This document shows, in pieces, positions 36,569 to 45,061 of a DNA stretch of 64,000 bases. The stretch spans positions 2,232,001 to 2,296,000 of the forward strand of contig NZ_FQLF01000002.1 of the NCBI RefSeq assembly GCF_900120175.1. The letters run 5' to 3'. Made by a program: the position numbers and the translations under genes. This DNA is from Oceanicoccus sp. KOV_DT_Chl (lineage in GTDB: Bacteria; Pseudomonadota; Gammaproteobacteria; Pseudomonadales; Dasaniaceae). Within the stretch, counting starts at the first letter, position 1; every line of letters starts with the position of its first letter. The notes below the pieces were generated by a model that was not told the origin of the DNA, did not search any database, and saw nothing but the letters and a program-made list of their open reading frames with translations.

Positions 36569-37162
36569 TTAATTACCTGAGAGTGAATTTTTAAGCTGAT
36601 TATCGTGAAGACGGGATAGCATAAGCAGTGAGCAGATGGTGCCTAACAATGCCATCGCCATATCCGATTGCGTATCCCAAATATAACCTTGCGTGCCTAA
36701 AAACGCTTCGGCGTTTTCGCCGGTGGCAAGCGCCACCCACCATTCAATTAGCTCGTAAAAGGCACTAAAGGCTAAACAAATAGATATGATAATAAATCCC
36801 ATCCAGATGCTGCCATTCACTACCTGACGGCGGAGTAATATTTCACGTGCCACGAGTGCGGGCACAAAGCCTTGAAAAAAATGGCCGACTTTATCGTAGT
36901 TGTTTCTTTCGGCGCCAAACAAACCATCAAAAAAAGGCACTTCGGCATAGGTGTAATGGCCGCCTATCATGAGCACAATGCAGTGTAATAACACCAGGCT
37001 ATAAAGTATGGGTGTTAGTTTGAACGATTGAAAGCTTATAGCAAGCAGGATTACAGCGATCAGTGCAGGAGTAACTTCAAGAAGCCAGGTGAACTGATCT
37101 TTGGGGTTGATACCTGACCAAACTAAAAAGACAGTAAATATTATTATCCACAGGGCTCTAAT
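36569..37162 (-). CDS. DUF2238 (YjdF-like) membrane protein with likely ATT start
   Basis: This inner-membrane protein of the YjdF/DUF2238 family has the motifs GGHYTYAEVPF, YDKVGHFFQGFVPA and AFYELIEWW, and WDTQSDMAMALLG near the end. The frame stays open upstream of the first GTG (36994) and adds two membrane segments expected for the family (LWIIIFTVFLVW and LIAVILLAI). No ATG, GTG or TTG exists in that stretch. A perfect Shine-Dalgarno, AAGGAGGG, lies seven bases before an ATT codon at 37160-37162, giving a normal length of 197 residues. A non-canonical ATT start is therefore likely. Confidence 0.8.
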   Translation of the reverse strand: MRALWIIIFTVFLVWSGINPKDQFTWLLEVTPALIAVILLAISFQSFKLTPILYSLVLLHCIVLMIGGHYTYAEVPFFDGLFGAERNNYDKVGHFFQGFVPALVAREILLRRQVVNGSIWMGFIIISICLAFSAFYELIEWWVALATGENAEAFLGTQGYIWDTQSDMAMALLGTICSLLMLSRLHDNQLKNSLSGN

Positions 37163-37288
37163 ATTTTGACCCTCCTTATCGGTTACGTAAACTCGATGTA
37201 CTTGATAGTCGGCTTGGTAAAAGCAGTTTAGCGCACACTAAATTATCTGCCAGGCTTTAAATTCAGAGTTGGTGTTTATAGTATGCGA

Positions 37289-37723
37289 TTAGTTATTTTT
37301 AATGACAACACTTTTTGCTAGCTTGTCATGCCACGCTTGTTTTTTTCTATCCCAGATCACCCAAAAAAAACCAATGCCAAAAGGTAAGGCAGAAATAATA
37401 TAGGCGAAGTATCGGATAAGGGATTGTAATGCTGTCAATTTTTGACCGCTGCTAGCGTCAACAACGGCGAGGTGGAAGATTAGTTTCCCGGGTGTTCCTG
37501 CGCGGTAGCGCCAGAATAAAAGAGTGGCAACAATTGGCAGTACCCAGCTTATGAAAATGTCAATATAACCTAATACAGGTGGGGCGTTTTCTGCTAAATA
37601 GGCTTCGCCATAAATAAGATACAGTATCGGTGCGGTGAAGGCCAACAGAATAAATGTATCAGCTATGGTTGCAGCAAGTCTGATCCAGAAGCCTGCATAA
37701 GTAGGGGCTGCAGACTCCACCAT
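37289..37723 (-). CDS. RDD family membrane protein
   Basis: This 144-residue protein has the RDD domain: the N-terminal AGFWIRLAATIADTFIL carries the Arg and Asp of the name. Three membrane segments are visible, with WRYRAGTPGKLIFHL after the second and WDRKKQAWHDKLAKSVVI at the end. Family members are small inner-membrane proteins of uncertain, possibly transport, function. It starts three bases after the stop of the upstream gene at 37727, so the two are cotranscribed. Confidence 0.9.
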   Translation of the reverse strand: MVESAAPTYAGFWIRLAATIADTFILLAFTAPILYLIYGEAYLAENAPPVLGYIDIFISWVLPIVATLLFWRYRAGTPGKLIFHLAVVDASSGQKLTALQSLIRYFAYIISALPFGIGFFWVIWDRKKQAWHDKLAKSVVIKNN

Positions 37724-37726
37724 GCA

Positions 37727-37969
37727 TTACTCCTGTTCTGCAGGCTTCTCAACGCCGGTATATTTTAAAATCAATCGATTAAAAAACTTTTCAGTTGGGC
37801 GGAATACATAAGCGACAGCAGTAGTCATTAAGCCGTAGAAGAAGCGTTCTTCATTATCCTGAGCGACAACTAAGACGAGTACTGCGACAATAATAGCGGC
37901 CAGTATCGAATAAATAGTCCATGCTATTTTAGTGTAGGAGGCGTGTTTGTTTTGTAAATTGTCTGTCAT
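37727..37969 (-). CDS. small membrane protein
   Basis: The 80-residue product has a hydrophobic segment at about residues 16-40 and a weaker one at 47-58, then a charged tail (GVEKPAEQE). The family is not recognised. Its stop lies three bases before the RDD gene start, which suggests a two-gene operon with the RDD protein. Confidence 0.6.
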   Translation of the reverse strand: MTDNLQNKHASYTKIAWTIYSILAAIIVAVLVLVVAQDNEERFFYGLMTTAVAYVFRPTEKFFNRLILKYTGVEKPAEQE

Positions 37970-38276
37970 TCTATTTAGTCTCTGTAAAAATTGCTTTGCA
38001 TTTGAAGTTAATTTCTGATTATAGATTAGTAGCCGCTTTAAAAACTCATATCAAGTGTTATGAAGTAAACAGTCCATTTTTAATTAACAGCGTATCTGGT
38101 TTTTCATAACATTTTATGGCTAATTATTCTAGATTTAGTCATGTGTATAAGTCGCATTAATCCTTTATTGCTGTTCTCCATCAGAATTTCTGCTTGTGAG
38201 TCTTAGGCAATAATCATGAGTAAAGTTCCTGATTAGCATAATACGTTTAAAGTGCGCTGAGTAAATAGAAACTTTG
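37970..38276. other. AT-rich intergenic region, no gene seen
   Basis: These 307 bases are AT-rich and show no convincing reading frame, hairpin or repeat. They separate the RDD gene pair from a decayed gene region. Confidence 0.5.
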
Positions 38277-38764
38277 TTAATAATCGTTTGGATTAATGTC
38301 GCAGTTATATCGGCAAACTCCTTTTTCTTGATCTAGCCGCCGGTTAGCTTCTGAGAGGTATAAACTAGCATCCTGGCTGACACGGTCTGTAAGCTTCTTT
38401 TTATCAATAATTAGCGTGCCATTGATACTGATTGGCACGTGTCGGCGGAGGTTGCCTACAGGCGCGTCAGGATTAAAATCCGCTGACGGCAAGTATTGTG
38501 TTATGTAGCGCTGCTGCAGGCTATTCTATCGATCGTGCATCTTCCCAGTTGACGCCTTTGTCAAATGAACGCGCAGTTTGGGCCCCCAATGGCCGTTAGC
38601 AAACAGGCCCATATCGCACAGTCGCGAGGGTCGCGGGTGGTGTAACTGGCGGGAATACCAGCAGGCACTGTTGGCCGAGGTACCCAGCTGCCATAGTTAC
38701 GATAAATGATGGCCGTACCTTTGCGGGTGCCAAATAGAGCGTACTTGGACAGAATTGAATCCAC
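38277..38764 (-). pseudogene. decayed coding region of unknown family
   Basis: Two short minus-strand frames, 38561-38764 and 38277-38492, are joined by readable protein-like sequence in other frames (RSFDKGVNWEDARSIE between 38521 and 38570, then QQRYITQYLPSADFNPD running into the second frame). One frame break lies near a five-base C run (38583-38587). A single ancestral gene of about 160 residues broken by two frameshifts explains this best. No family is recognised. The C-terminal part has a CRYNCD pair of cysteines. It is equally possible that these are two unrelated short genes. Confidence 0.4.
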
Positions 38765-38846
38765 CTATGAAAAGGACGCATAATAAATAAGCAGCAGGAA
38801 ATTTATAGAGTAGGCGTCGTTGTAGAGTAACTAATGTTGTTTAGTA

Positions 38847-39344
38847 TTATAGTAGTTCAAAAATGCAGTTGTTCTGCGTCAGCATTTTTTTGCTGCCGGA
38901 GTATTGTTGATAAAGTTGCTCATGTGAGGCTTGGGAGAAAGTATCACTTCTTTCTGCGTATTGTGAGATCCACTCTATCAGCATGGGCAGATTATTATCT
39001 TGTTCTTCTTTGGATTGATACTTGTGCGGCTCCCAGGGACGAGATTTGGCATTTTCAATGCAGGTTTTAATGGGGAGGTTCATAAATATAATTTCTGTAG
39101 AAGACGGCAGCGCTATAGTCAGTAAGTCAGAGTAACAGCCCTCGATAACCCAGTTTTTGTGCATACGAATAAAGTCCAAAATTGCTTTTTCAGATTCTAT
39201 TATTGGTTTTCTTAGCGGCGGTATAGTTGGCATCCAGGCTAGCGTATCAAGATCAAGATGTGCCAGAGCTTCGGTTTGACAAAGCTTTTTTGCAAGGGTG
39301 GATTTACCAGATCCGGAATTTCCAAATATTAAAATTTTTTTCAA
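38847..39344 (-). CDS. small P-loop nucleotide kinase-like protein
   Basis: The 165-residue protein has Walker A FGNSGSGKST at residues 8-17 and is of the adenylate-kinase-like topology-modulation (FlaR-like) type: HLDLDTLAWMP follows as the substrate-binding strand, and KNWVIEGCYSDL follows it. It has no other domain. It probably phosphorylates a nucleotide or small molecule in the cytoplasm, but the substrate is unknown. It stands alone, with a gap of 34 bases after the upstream membrane-protein gene. Confidence 0.8.
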   Translation of the reverse strand: MKKILIFGNSGSGKSTLAKKLCQTEALAHLDLDTLAWMPTIPPLRKPIIESEKAILDFIRMHKNWVIEGCYSDLLTIALPSSTEIIFMNLPIKTCIENAKSRPWEPHKYQSKEEQDNNLPMLIEWISQYAERSDTFSQASHEQLYQQYSGSKKMLTQNNCIFELL

Positions 39345-39378
39345 GTTTTTGACCCTGTTGATAAGTAAATATTCCCAG

Positions 39379-39789
39379 CTAGTTGTTGGGCCGTTCTAAT
39401 TTTATGCGATAAAAAATATACCAGGCTATGATTATATCAAATGCCATGCAAGCAACCACATAAGCTGCTGGTGCAATAGCTCCACCGGCTCCAAAAAGAT
39501 GAAGCCCGACGTCCCATAGCGGATGTAAAAGCCAGCCTACTGCCAGCCAAATGACAGAGTGTTTATTTGCAAGCCAGTAAAACGTGGCATAAATAGCAAC
39601 GCCAGAAAGCTCGATAAAAAACCAACTAACATTCCCCCAAATCAGCGAAAAAATAAGATAAATAACGGCAGCGATCACTAGGCACAATCCCAACAGGTCT
39701 TGCATAGATTTGTAGTTTAATCTGCTGGATAAAACCAGTAGTGGTGTAGCGGCAATAACGCCAAGCAGAAGAAAAATAGCGGTAATCAT
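39379..39789 (-). CDS. DUF6010-like membrane protein
   Basis: The 136-residue inner-membrane protein has four or five hydrophobic segments. WLLHPLWDVGLHLFG in the middle and ACMAFDIIIAWYIFYR at the end resemble the DUF6010 family, which has no known function. The start is a direct ATG with a weak RBS. It is on the same strand as a kinase-like gene just downstream. Confidence 0.6.
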   Translation of the reverse strand: MITAIFLLLGVIAATPLLVLSSRLNYKSMQDLLGLCLVIAAVIYLIFSLIWGNVSWFFIELSGVAIYATFYWLANKHSVIWLAVGWLLHPLWDVGLHLFGAGGAIAPAAYVVACMAFDIIIAWYIFYRIKLERPNN

Positions 39790-39867
39790 TCAATGCCTGT
39801 TACTGGTTTAATAAAAGGCTGTATAACAGCTGATAGTTATTAGCATATAGATATACCACCAGTTCTT

Positions 39868-40227
39868 TTAGGAGAGCTGACTAAAAATAACCTTATTGCC
39901 AAACGGGTCGGCAATGGACATATCTCTACCCCAGGGCTGTTCTTTTATCTCTGGCCGGGAATATTCATATTGCTTGTTATATAGGTGTTGATGAAAGGCA
40001 TCAAGTTCATCGATTTCTACTCTGATAGATGAGCCTGGGCTACTGTCGCCATGGTGTTCGGTAACATGGATGACGCAGCCGCCTTTTGAAATTTGCATAT
40101 ACAGCGGTAATCCTGCTTCGAATCGATGTTCCCAGTCCAACTTGAACTCAAGAAATTCTATATAAAATTCTTTAGCCTTTTTTTCGTCGAAAGAGCGAAA
40201 TATAGGAATTGGGTATCCAAAGTTCAT
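39868..40227 (-). CDS. glyoxalase/bleomycin-resistance-fold protein
   Basis: The product of about 119 residues has the vicinal-oxygen-chelate fold pattern: PIPIFRSFDEKKAKEFYIEF at the start, CVIHVTEHHGD in the middle, and DPFGNKVIFSQ as the terminal strand. The pattern SFDEKKAKEFYxxFLxFKLDWEHR is typical of bacterial glyoxalase superfamily members annotated as bleomycin-resistance-like. I use the ATG at 40227, where the fold begins; an earlier in-frame ATG adds 14 residues. The substrate cannot be predicted. Confidence 0.85.
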   Translation of the reverse strand: MNFGYPIPIFRSFDEKKAKEFYIEFLEFKLDWEHRFEAGLPLYMQISKGGCVIHVTEHHGDSSPGSSIRVEIDELDAFHQHLYNKQYEYSRPEIKEQPWGRDMSIADPFGNKVIFSQLS

Positions 40228-40352
40228 TGCTAAAATCTCTGGTAGTAATTTTTTATGCAGTGTTATCAATTTTGTATAAAGTCCAGAGCAGTGATCTAAG
40301 TGTGAAATTATTCTAATAACTTAGAAGTAAGTCAGCTGTCTTTTTTAACGAC

Positions 40353-40976
40353 TTAAATAGTAAAGTTGACTTCTCCGGTCATTAAATTATGCATGCCGCC
40401 AATGATTTTTATTTCATTTTTTTCAGCCATTTCTTTTAAAATTGGACTTCTTGCAACAATTCCATTCATGACACGTTTAACATTAATAATAGTGACTTTT
40501 TCGACAAATTCATCATTTGATGATTTTCTGTTGACTATGACTGTTTCTTCATCATCAATAGCGGGTCGAATTTTGGAAAGTAATGCAGTTAAATTTCCCA
40601 TTTCGACATGATCACAAGCGCCTTTGATCGCGCCGCAGTTGCTATGCCCCAAAATAACAATAATTTTTGCACCGGCAACTTTGCAAGCAAATTCCATACT
40701 ACCTAAAATGTCTTCATTCAGAATATTCCCTGCAATGCGGGTGCTAAAAATATCACCTAGCCCTTGGTCAAATATAATTTCTGCGGAAGTTCTGGAATCA
40801 ATACAGCTTAAAACAATGGCAAATGGGTGCTGTCCATCTGAGGTTTCATTTGCCTGCTGTAATAGATTGCGGTTGGCTTTTAAATTATTAATAAATCTGA
40901 TATTGCCTTCTTTTAAGAGATTAAAGGCTTTCTCTGGTGTGATGGAGTCTTGATCTTCTTTGGTGAGTGTTTTCAC
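40353..40976 (-). CDS. beta-carbonic anhydrase
   Basis: The 207-residue enzyme hydrates CO2 to bicarbonate. Zinc ligands Cys58, His111 and Cys114 lie in VLSCIDSRTS and GHSNCGAIKGA, and the Asp60-Arg62 dyad is intact. The GMHNLMTGEV end is typical. The length matches short bacterial beta-class enzymes and no signal peptide is present, so it is cytoplasmic. It may support bicarbonate-requiring carboxylases such as the guanidine carboxylase, but it is far from that operon. Confidence 0.93.
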   Translation of the reverse strand: MKTLTKEDQDSITPEKAFNLLKEGNIRFINNLKANRNLLQQANETSDGQHPFAIVLSCIDSRTSAEIIFDQGLGDIFSTRIAGNILNEDILGSMEFACKVAGAKIIVILGHSNCGAIKGACDHVEMGNLTALLSKIRPAIDDEETVIVNRKSSNDEFVEKVTIINVKRVMNGIVARSPILKEMAEKNEIKIIGGMHNLMTGEVNFTI

Positions 40977-41155
40977 TAATTATCCTGTCTTTTGATTATT
41001 TCAGATTACTTTATAGAATGTGGTGTGACACTTTACTAAATATCATTTCAAATAAAAAGATTAAAAGAGCGCTGTAGTTAGGTTTGCTGGGTGCTAATTG
41101 TTCTGGTCGTTTGATTGCTCGAGGTGTTGCCAAACTGCAAGGTGCTGGAGTGGGT

Positions 41156-41426
41156 TTAAGTGTAGGCTGTGCACTTTAGTGACACCCACAAGCGCGTACA
41201 TAATGCATCTGTAAGTTCTGAATTTATCTGAGTGTGGCCTAAATACTCATTGAGTTGTTTATCGCTGGGTGCCAGTGTGGCTGTCAGGTTGTCCGTGTAG
41301 ACTTCTATTTTCTGCGGCTGGCGTCGGCGAATTACCGGTTCGTTTCTATCAATGCCCATCCCCAGCGCTTCACGTTATTAGATGCTCCTTGATAATAAAG
41401 TCTTCAATCAGGCGCCTTAATTCTTG
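41156..41426 (-). pseudogene. remnant of a PpiC/SurA-type peptidyl-prolyl isomerase
   Basis: The minus strand reads ELRRLIEDFIIKEHLI in one frame, then REALGMGIDRNEPVIRRR and KIEVYTDNL in the next. This is the conserved N-terminal helical region of parvulin-type isomerases (LIEEELLYREALALGLDRDDPVIRRRL-like). The two parts are separated by one extra base near 41376. The C-terminal isomerase domain is missing: the frame ends at 41156 and the flanks show no continuation. It is a truncated, frameshifted remnant. Confidence 0.6.
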
Positions 41427-41432
41427 GGGATG

Positions 41433-41693
41433 TTATTGCTCATTGTCCATACACTGTGGTTTTTGGTAATTTAAACAGGCTTTGCGTGTGCAGGCCGCGG
41501 TTTTGCCATCTGCACTGCGTCGACAGTTATTGCAGCCATCAAAATAACTCAGGCAGGATTCCGGAATCATGGTTTCCCAGCTATTGGCATGATATTCCGT
41601 TCGCTCGGTGTCACTTTGTGGCGGTGGCTGACTATTGCAGGCAGCTAACAGCATGACTAAAAGAAAGGTCAAACAATATTGAAAGAGACGCAT
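41433..41693 (-). CDS. small cysteine-rich lipoprotein
   Basis: The product of about 86 residues starts with a lipoprotein signal (CLTFLLVMLLAACNSQ, lipidated Cys near residue 19). The mature part has a short Pro/Ser linker and a cysteine cluster: SCLSYFDGCNNCRRS, AACTRKACLNY and PQC. Seven cysteines in about 45 residues suggest disulfides or metal binding. The function is unknown. It lies 24 bases upstream of nothing obvious and just downstream of a beta-barrel gene on the same strand. Confidence 0.75.
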   Translation of the reverse strand: MRLFQYCLTFLLVMLLAACNSQPPPQSDTERTEYHANSWETMIPESCLSYFDGCNNCRRSADGKTAACTRKACLNYQKPQCMDNEQ

Positions 41694-41716
41694 AGTTATC
41701 ACCCTGAAGTCGACAG

Positions 41717-42514
41717 TTATTTAGGAAACAGCAGCGTCACAATAAGTCGGAATGCCAGCCCTTCCGGGGCGCCGTCAGGTCCTGCCGCCCAATATTTGAC
41801 CCCGCCACCTATGCTAACCAGTTGATCGCTCACCTTTGTTACTTTGCTTATATTGAGATTAATCGGTACTGTCCATCGATTGTCTTTCCAGTCATAGGTG
41901 CTCTCAGTGTTAACCGTATAAGTGATCGCATCGGCGGTCGTGTAAGATAAAAACGGTTGCAAAAATGTGGCACTGATCTCGTTGCGGTCATCATTACCAT
42001 CCATCGACCAGATATGGTTGCCCAGTGCGCCGTAGGTCCAGCCATTCTCCTGTTTCAATGCTACAGCTGTGGGACCAATGCCCCATTTGTCACCGGTCAA
42101 TGTGTCGTCTGATCCGGTAGGAATTAAGGCGACCGGGCCGACACCCCAGATCCAGCCGGAGTCACTTGGTGCTTTGGGTGAGAAAAATACGCTTTGCACA
42201 ACATCGCCGATACCGCTTTCTGAGTCGCCATCAAAAGGGAGGTCGTCTTGTGAAATAAGCGGCAGAATGGTGCGTGAAATAATGTTCCAGTCTTCGTTCA
42301 ACTCGATAGGAACCACCGGCTGAATATTTAATGTCCAGCGATCACCCCGATCATCTGCGCCAATATCCTGATCGTAATTTAACTGTAAGGGCACACTGAT
42401 CAGTGCGGCGACCGGGTTGGACAATTGTTTGGCGAGTTCAGCACTGTCGTTCGCTGACGCGGCCATCGGTAATAAAAATAATCCAAACAAACCTACTTTA
42501 AATCGACGAAACAT
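41717..42514 (-). CDS. outer-membrane beta-barrel protein
   Basis: This 265-residue protein has a signal peptide ending at AASANDS and a mature part of alternating amphipathic strands with Asp/Gly turns, ending LAFRLIVTLLFPK. The pattern (SVPLQLNYDQDIG, NIQPVVPIELNEDWN, GIGPTAVALKQENGW) is that of the MetA-pathway-like and transporter-annotated barrels common in marine Gammaproteobacteria. The role is unknown; it may be a passive hydrophobic-compound channel. I use the ATG at 42514; two residues precede it in a longer frame. No TonB features. Confidence 0.75.
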   Translation of the reverse strand: MFRRFKVGLFGLFLLPMAASANDSAELAKQLSNPVAALISVPLQLNYDQDIGADDRGDRWTLNIQPVVPIELNEDWNIISRTILPLISQDDLPFDGDSESGIGDVVQSVFFSPKAPSDSGWIWGVGPVALIPTGSDDTLTGDKWGIGPTAVALKQENGWTYGALGNHIWSMDGNDDRNEISATFLQPFLSYTTADAITYTVNTESTYDWKDNRWTVPINLNISKVTKVSDQLVSIGGGVKYWAAGPDGAPEGLAFRLIVTLLFPK

Positions 42515-42720
42515 AATCATAATTCCTGTCTTAAGTGATATACCAAATAGGGGAAGTACACGCTCTTCTGCTTGTTGCCGGGCTAGGTAAACTTGTACCG
42601 GTCATTAATCGGGCTACCAGACTGAAAACCTGTTGCTGCAGGTTTAGGTCTCACTATATCGCTTTAAGGCAATAACAATAAACAATGTGTTCAATAGACC
42701 CAAGGTCCGTTATACACGTT

Positions 42721-43165
42721 TTAGACTTTTTCTTCAGCTTCAAGCCAGCGATAGACTACCCCGGCCAAGATTGCACCTGCGATGGGGGCAATCCAGAAAA
42801 GCCATAATTGAGATAGCGCCCAGCCTCCCTGAAATAAGGCAACGCCAGTACTTCTTGCTGGATTAACAGACGTATTAGTAATTGGAATACTGATAAGATG
42901 AATAAGTGTCAGGGCTAGACCAATAGCGATAGGAGCAAACCCTTGTGGTGCACGTTTATCTGTTGCGCCTAGAATAATGAATAAAAACATAAAGGTCATT
43001 ACAATTTCCGTCACCAGTGCGGCAATCAAGCTATACCCACCTGGAGAGTGCTCTGCATAACCATTCGAAGCAAAACCTGCCGTCACATCGAAACCGGTCT
43101 GGCCGGTGGCAATAACATATAAAATTGCTGCTCCTGCAACACCGCCGGCAACTTGCGCAATTGAT
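42721..43165 (-). pseudogene. aqpZ: 5'-truncated aquaporin Z
   Basis: The frame encodes the C-terminal 150 or so residues of Aqp[54 protein letters not shown] and the second NPA in [20 protein letters not shown]. The first two membrane segments and the first NPA motif are missing. Homology starts at the IAQ codon at about 43160, immediately after the stop codon of the PEP-CTERM gene, so a deletion or recombination joined the two genes there. It cannot form a normal pore. A misassembly at the junction is the alternative. Confidence 0.85.
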
Positions 43166-43881
43166 CTAGTTTTTACGCTTGATGTTAACCATTGCAATGA
43201 TCGCCGAGCAGAAAAGCCAAGCAGACGTTGGAATAGGTACGGCGGCTACAGTGTAGCGAATGTCATCGAAGCCAATACCGCCTGGATCTGTATTCCAAAT
43301 AGATACACCTGCGATATCTTCTGCGCCGGAGTCCCTGCTGAAGCCAAAATAGTTCACTAGGCCAAGACTTGATAGTGAGAGCGAATCAATGAGTGAGCCA
43401 TCACGAGCCCAAAATTCGAAGTTTGCTGTGCCTCCATGACCCCGAGTATAGCAAGCCCAAATTCAAGTTGATCCTGATCAAATAGTAATGCCAGAGCGCC
43501 TTCGCCACCAAAACTACCAATACTATGACCATCTATGCCTTTGTTGGAGCCTTCTTCGGCGACACGAATGTTTTCGCCAATGGCGCCAGACTGTAAACTC
43601 AAAGGCTCGAGTGGAGAGCCGCTGAGAACGTCTGAGGCGCCACTATAGCTAAGCGCCTGACCAGTGAATCGCTCTGAAAAACTTGCACCAGAAACAGCTA
43701 ACGGACTATCGAAGTTGACGCTTCCTCCGGGCGTTGGAATATCCTGAAAATCAATAAGCCCTGTTCCAGATAAACTAAAGTAGTCGACCAGATTGATAGG
43801 GGCTGCATTTGATAATGGCGTAACCAGTAGCAGTTTGATTATAAGAGCGATAAAAATTGACGGTTTAGTTGACTTTGTCAT
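43166..43881 (-). pseudogene. PEP-CTERM protein, interrupted by a frameshift
   Basis: This is an exported protein with an N-terminal signal (LIIKLLLVTPLSNAAPIN) and a C-terminal PEP-CTERM sorting tail, [20 protein letters not shown] plus a basic end. The first frame (to 43357) goes off sense near 43440. Adding one base at the CCCC run (43440-43443) restores GGHGGTANFEFWARDGSLID and runs straight into the tail, for about 238 residues. It should be sorted by an exosortase, which is not in this window. The role is unknown; such proteins are often surface or exopolysaccharide-associated. Confidence 0.8.
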
Positions 43882-44066
43882 GGAAATTACTCCTTGCAGT
43901 AAGCTTGAATTTATTATGTTAATTATTGCTACTACTTAGACTTAAGTTATAGATAATACGGAATATCTATTTATATTCAAGCGAACAACTAAAGAGTGTT
44001 GATTCTTTGGCTATCAATTATAGCCTTGGAAATATCAATATAGCTAAGTAATTTTCCTGTAGGTTT

Positions 44067-44930
44067 TTATACATACTTACTCAATAAAGATTCATAATAT
44101 TTCCATAGCGACTCGGCATGAGTATTTTGCTTGCAAAGAGTATGGCAATATCTTGCTTTTTTATCGGCTAAATATTTTCCGGCAAGGGGAGATATTTCAT
44201 TGATATCGGATACAGTTAGCCATATAGCTGTTTGTGCTCCCTGTAATGGCGTTAGCAATCTACCAGAGGCATAACCTAGCCATACCAAAGGAGTCATTAA
44301 ATATTTAAATAGAGGCGATGACTTCCTATAAAATAAATTGGTATTTACAATGCCGGGATGAACAGAAAAACTCAGAGCGCCGGTATTGGCTAGTTGCCGT
44401 TGAAACTCCTGTGCCAACAAAACCTGACCTAACTTGCTCATGCGGTAACTTTGCATGGCATTATAGTTATCGGCGTCAATTTTCGCCTGATGAGTAATGT
44501 CGCTATAAGTGAGTGCTGGTGATTTTTCAGCTGACAAGGAGCTTATCTGTATTATTCTTGCTTGTGATTTTATCAGCACCGGTTTCAGGAGGGTTAATAT
44601 AAGCTGGTTGGCGAGGTAGTGAGTTTGAAACTGTAATTCAAATCCATCTTCTGTAAATTGATGTGGTGGCGCCATAACACCAGCATTAGCTATAAGAATA
44701 TCTATTGTTTTAACGTTACTAATCAGATAATTACAAGCATTTCTACAGGAAGACAAGCTTGAAAGATTAAGCTCTAACGGTTTGGCATTGTGGCCAATGA
44801 TGGTACAGGTCTGTTGTGCTGATGAAAGAGATCTGCAGGCAAGAATTAGGTGGTAGCCTTTTGATGCCAGGTCTTTAGCTGTTGCTAGTCCCATGCCGCT
44901 GTTTGCGCCGGTAATTAATGCAATTGGCAT
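44067..44930 (-). CDS. short-chain dehydrogenase (retinol-dehydrogenase-like)
   Basis: This is an NAD(P)-dependent SDR of about 287 residues. The cofactor motif ALITGANSGMGLAT starts near residue 5, NAGVMA follows near 85, and the YRMSK catalytic pair lies near residue 165 after ISSLSA. The C-terminal extension is typical of retinol/light-dependent protochlorophyllide-reductase-like SDRs. No signal peptide: it is cytoplasmic, unlike the three Rossmann enzymes further on. I use the ATG at 44930. The substrate is unknown. Confidence 0.88.
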   Translation of the reverse strand: MPIALITGANSGMGLATAKDLASKGYHLILACRSLSSAQQTCTIIGHNAKPLELNLSSLSSCRNACNYLISNVKTIDILIANAGVMAPPHQFTEDGFELQFQTHYLANQLILTLLKPVLIKSQARIIQISSLSAEKSPALTYSDITHQAKIDADNYNAMQSYRMSKLGQVLLAQEFQRQLANTGALSFSVHPGIVNTNLFYRKSSPLFKYLMTPLVWLGYASGRLLTPLQGAQTAIWLTVSDINEISPLAGKYLADKKARYCHTLCKQNTHAESLWKYYESLLSKYV

Positions 44931-45061
44931 ATAAATCAACCTGTCATGTATTATTGAGATGTATTCTTAAAGAACCATAGAGTTGTTGATTTCCAGCAAG
45001 TTATTATTCCAGTCACTTTGATAATTCTAGATTCATTTAGTAGCTTTTTATGACCAGCCCA

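Noticed and set aside
38834-39070. A plus-strand Cys-rich reading frame as a gene
   Set aside because: It is antisense to a P-loop kinase gene and has no start signal.
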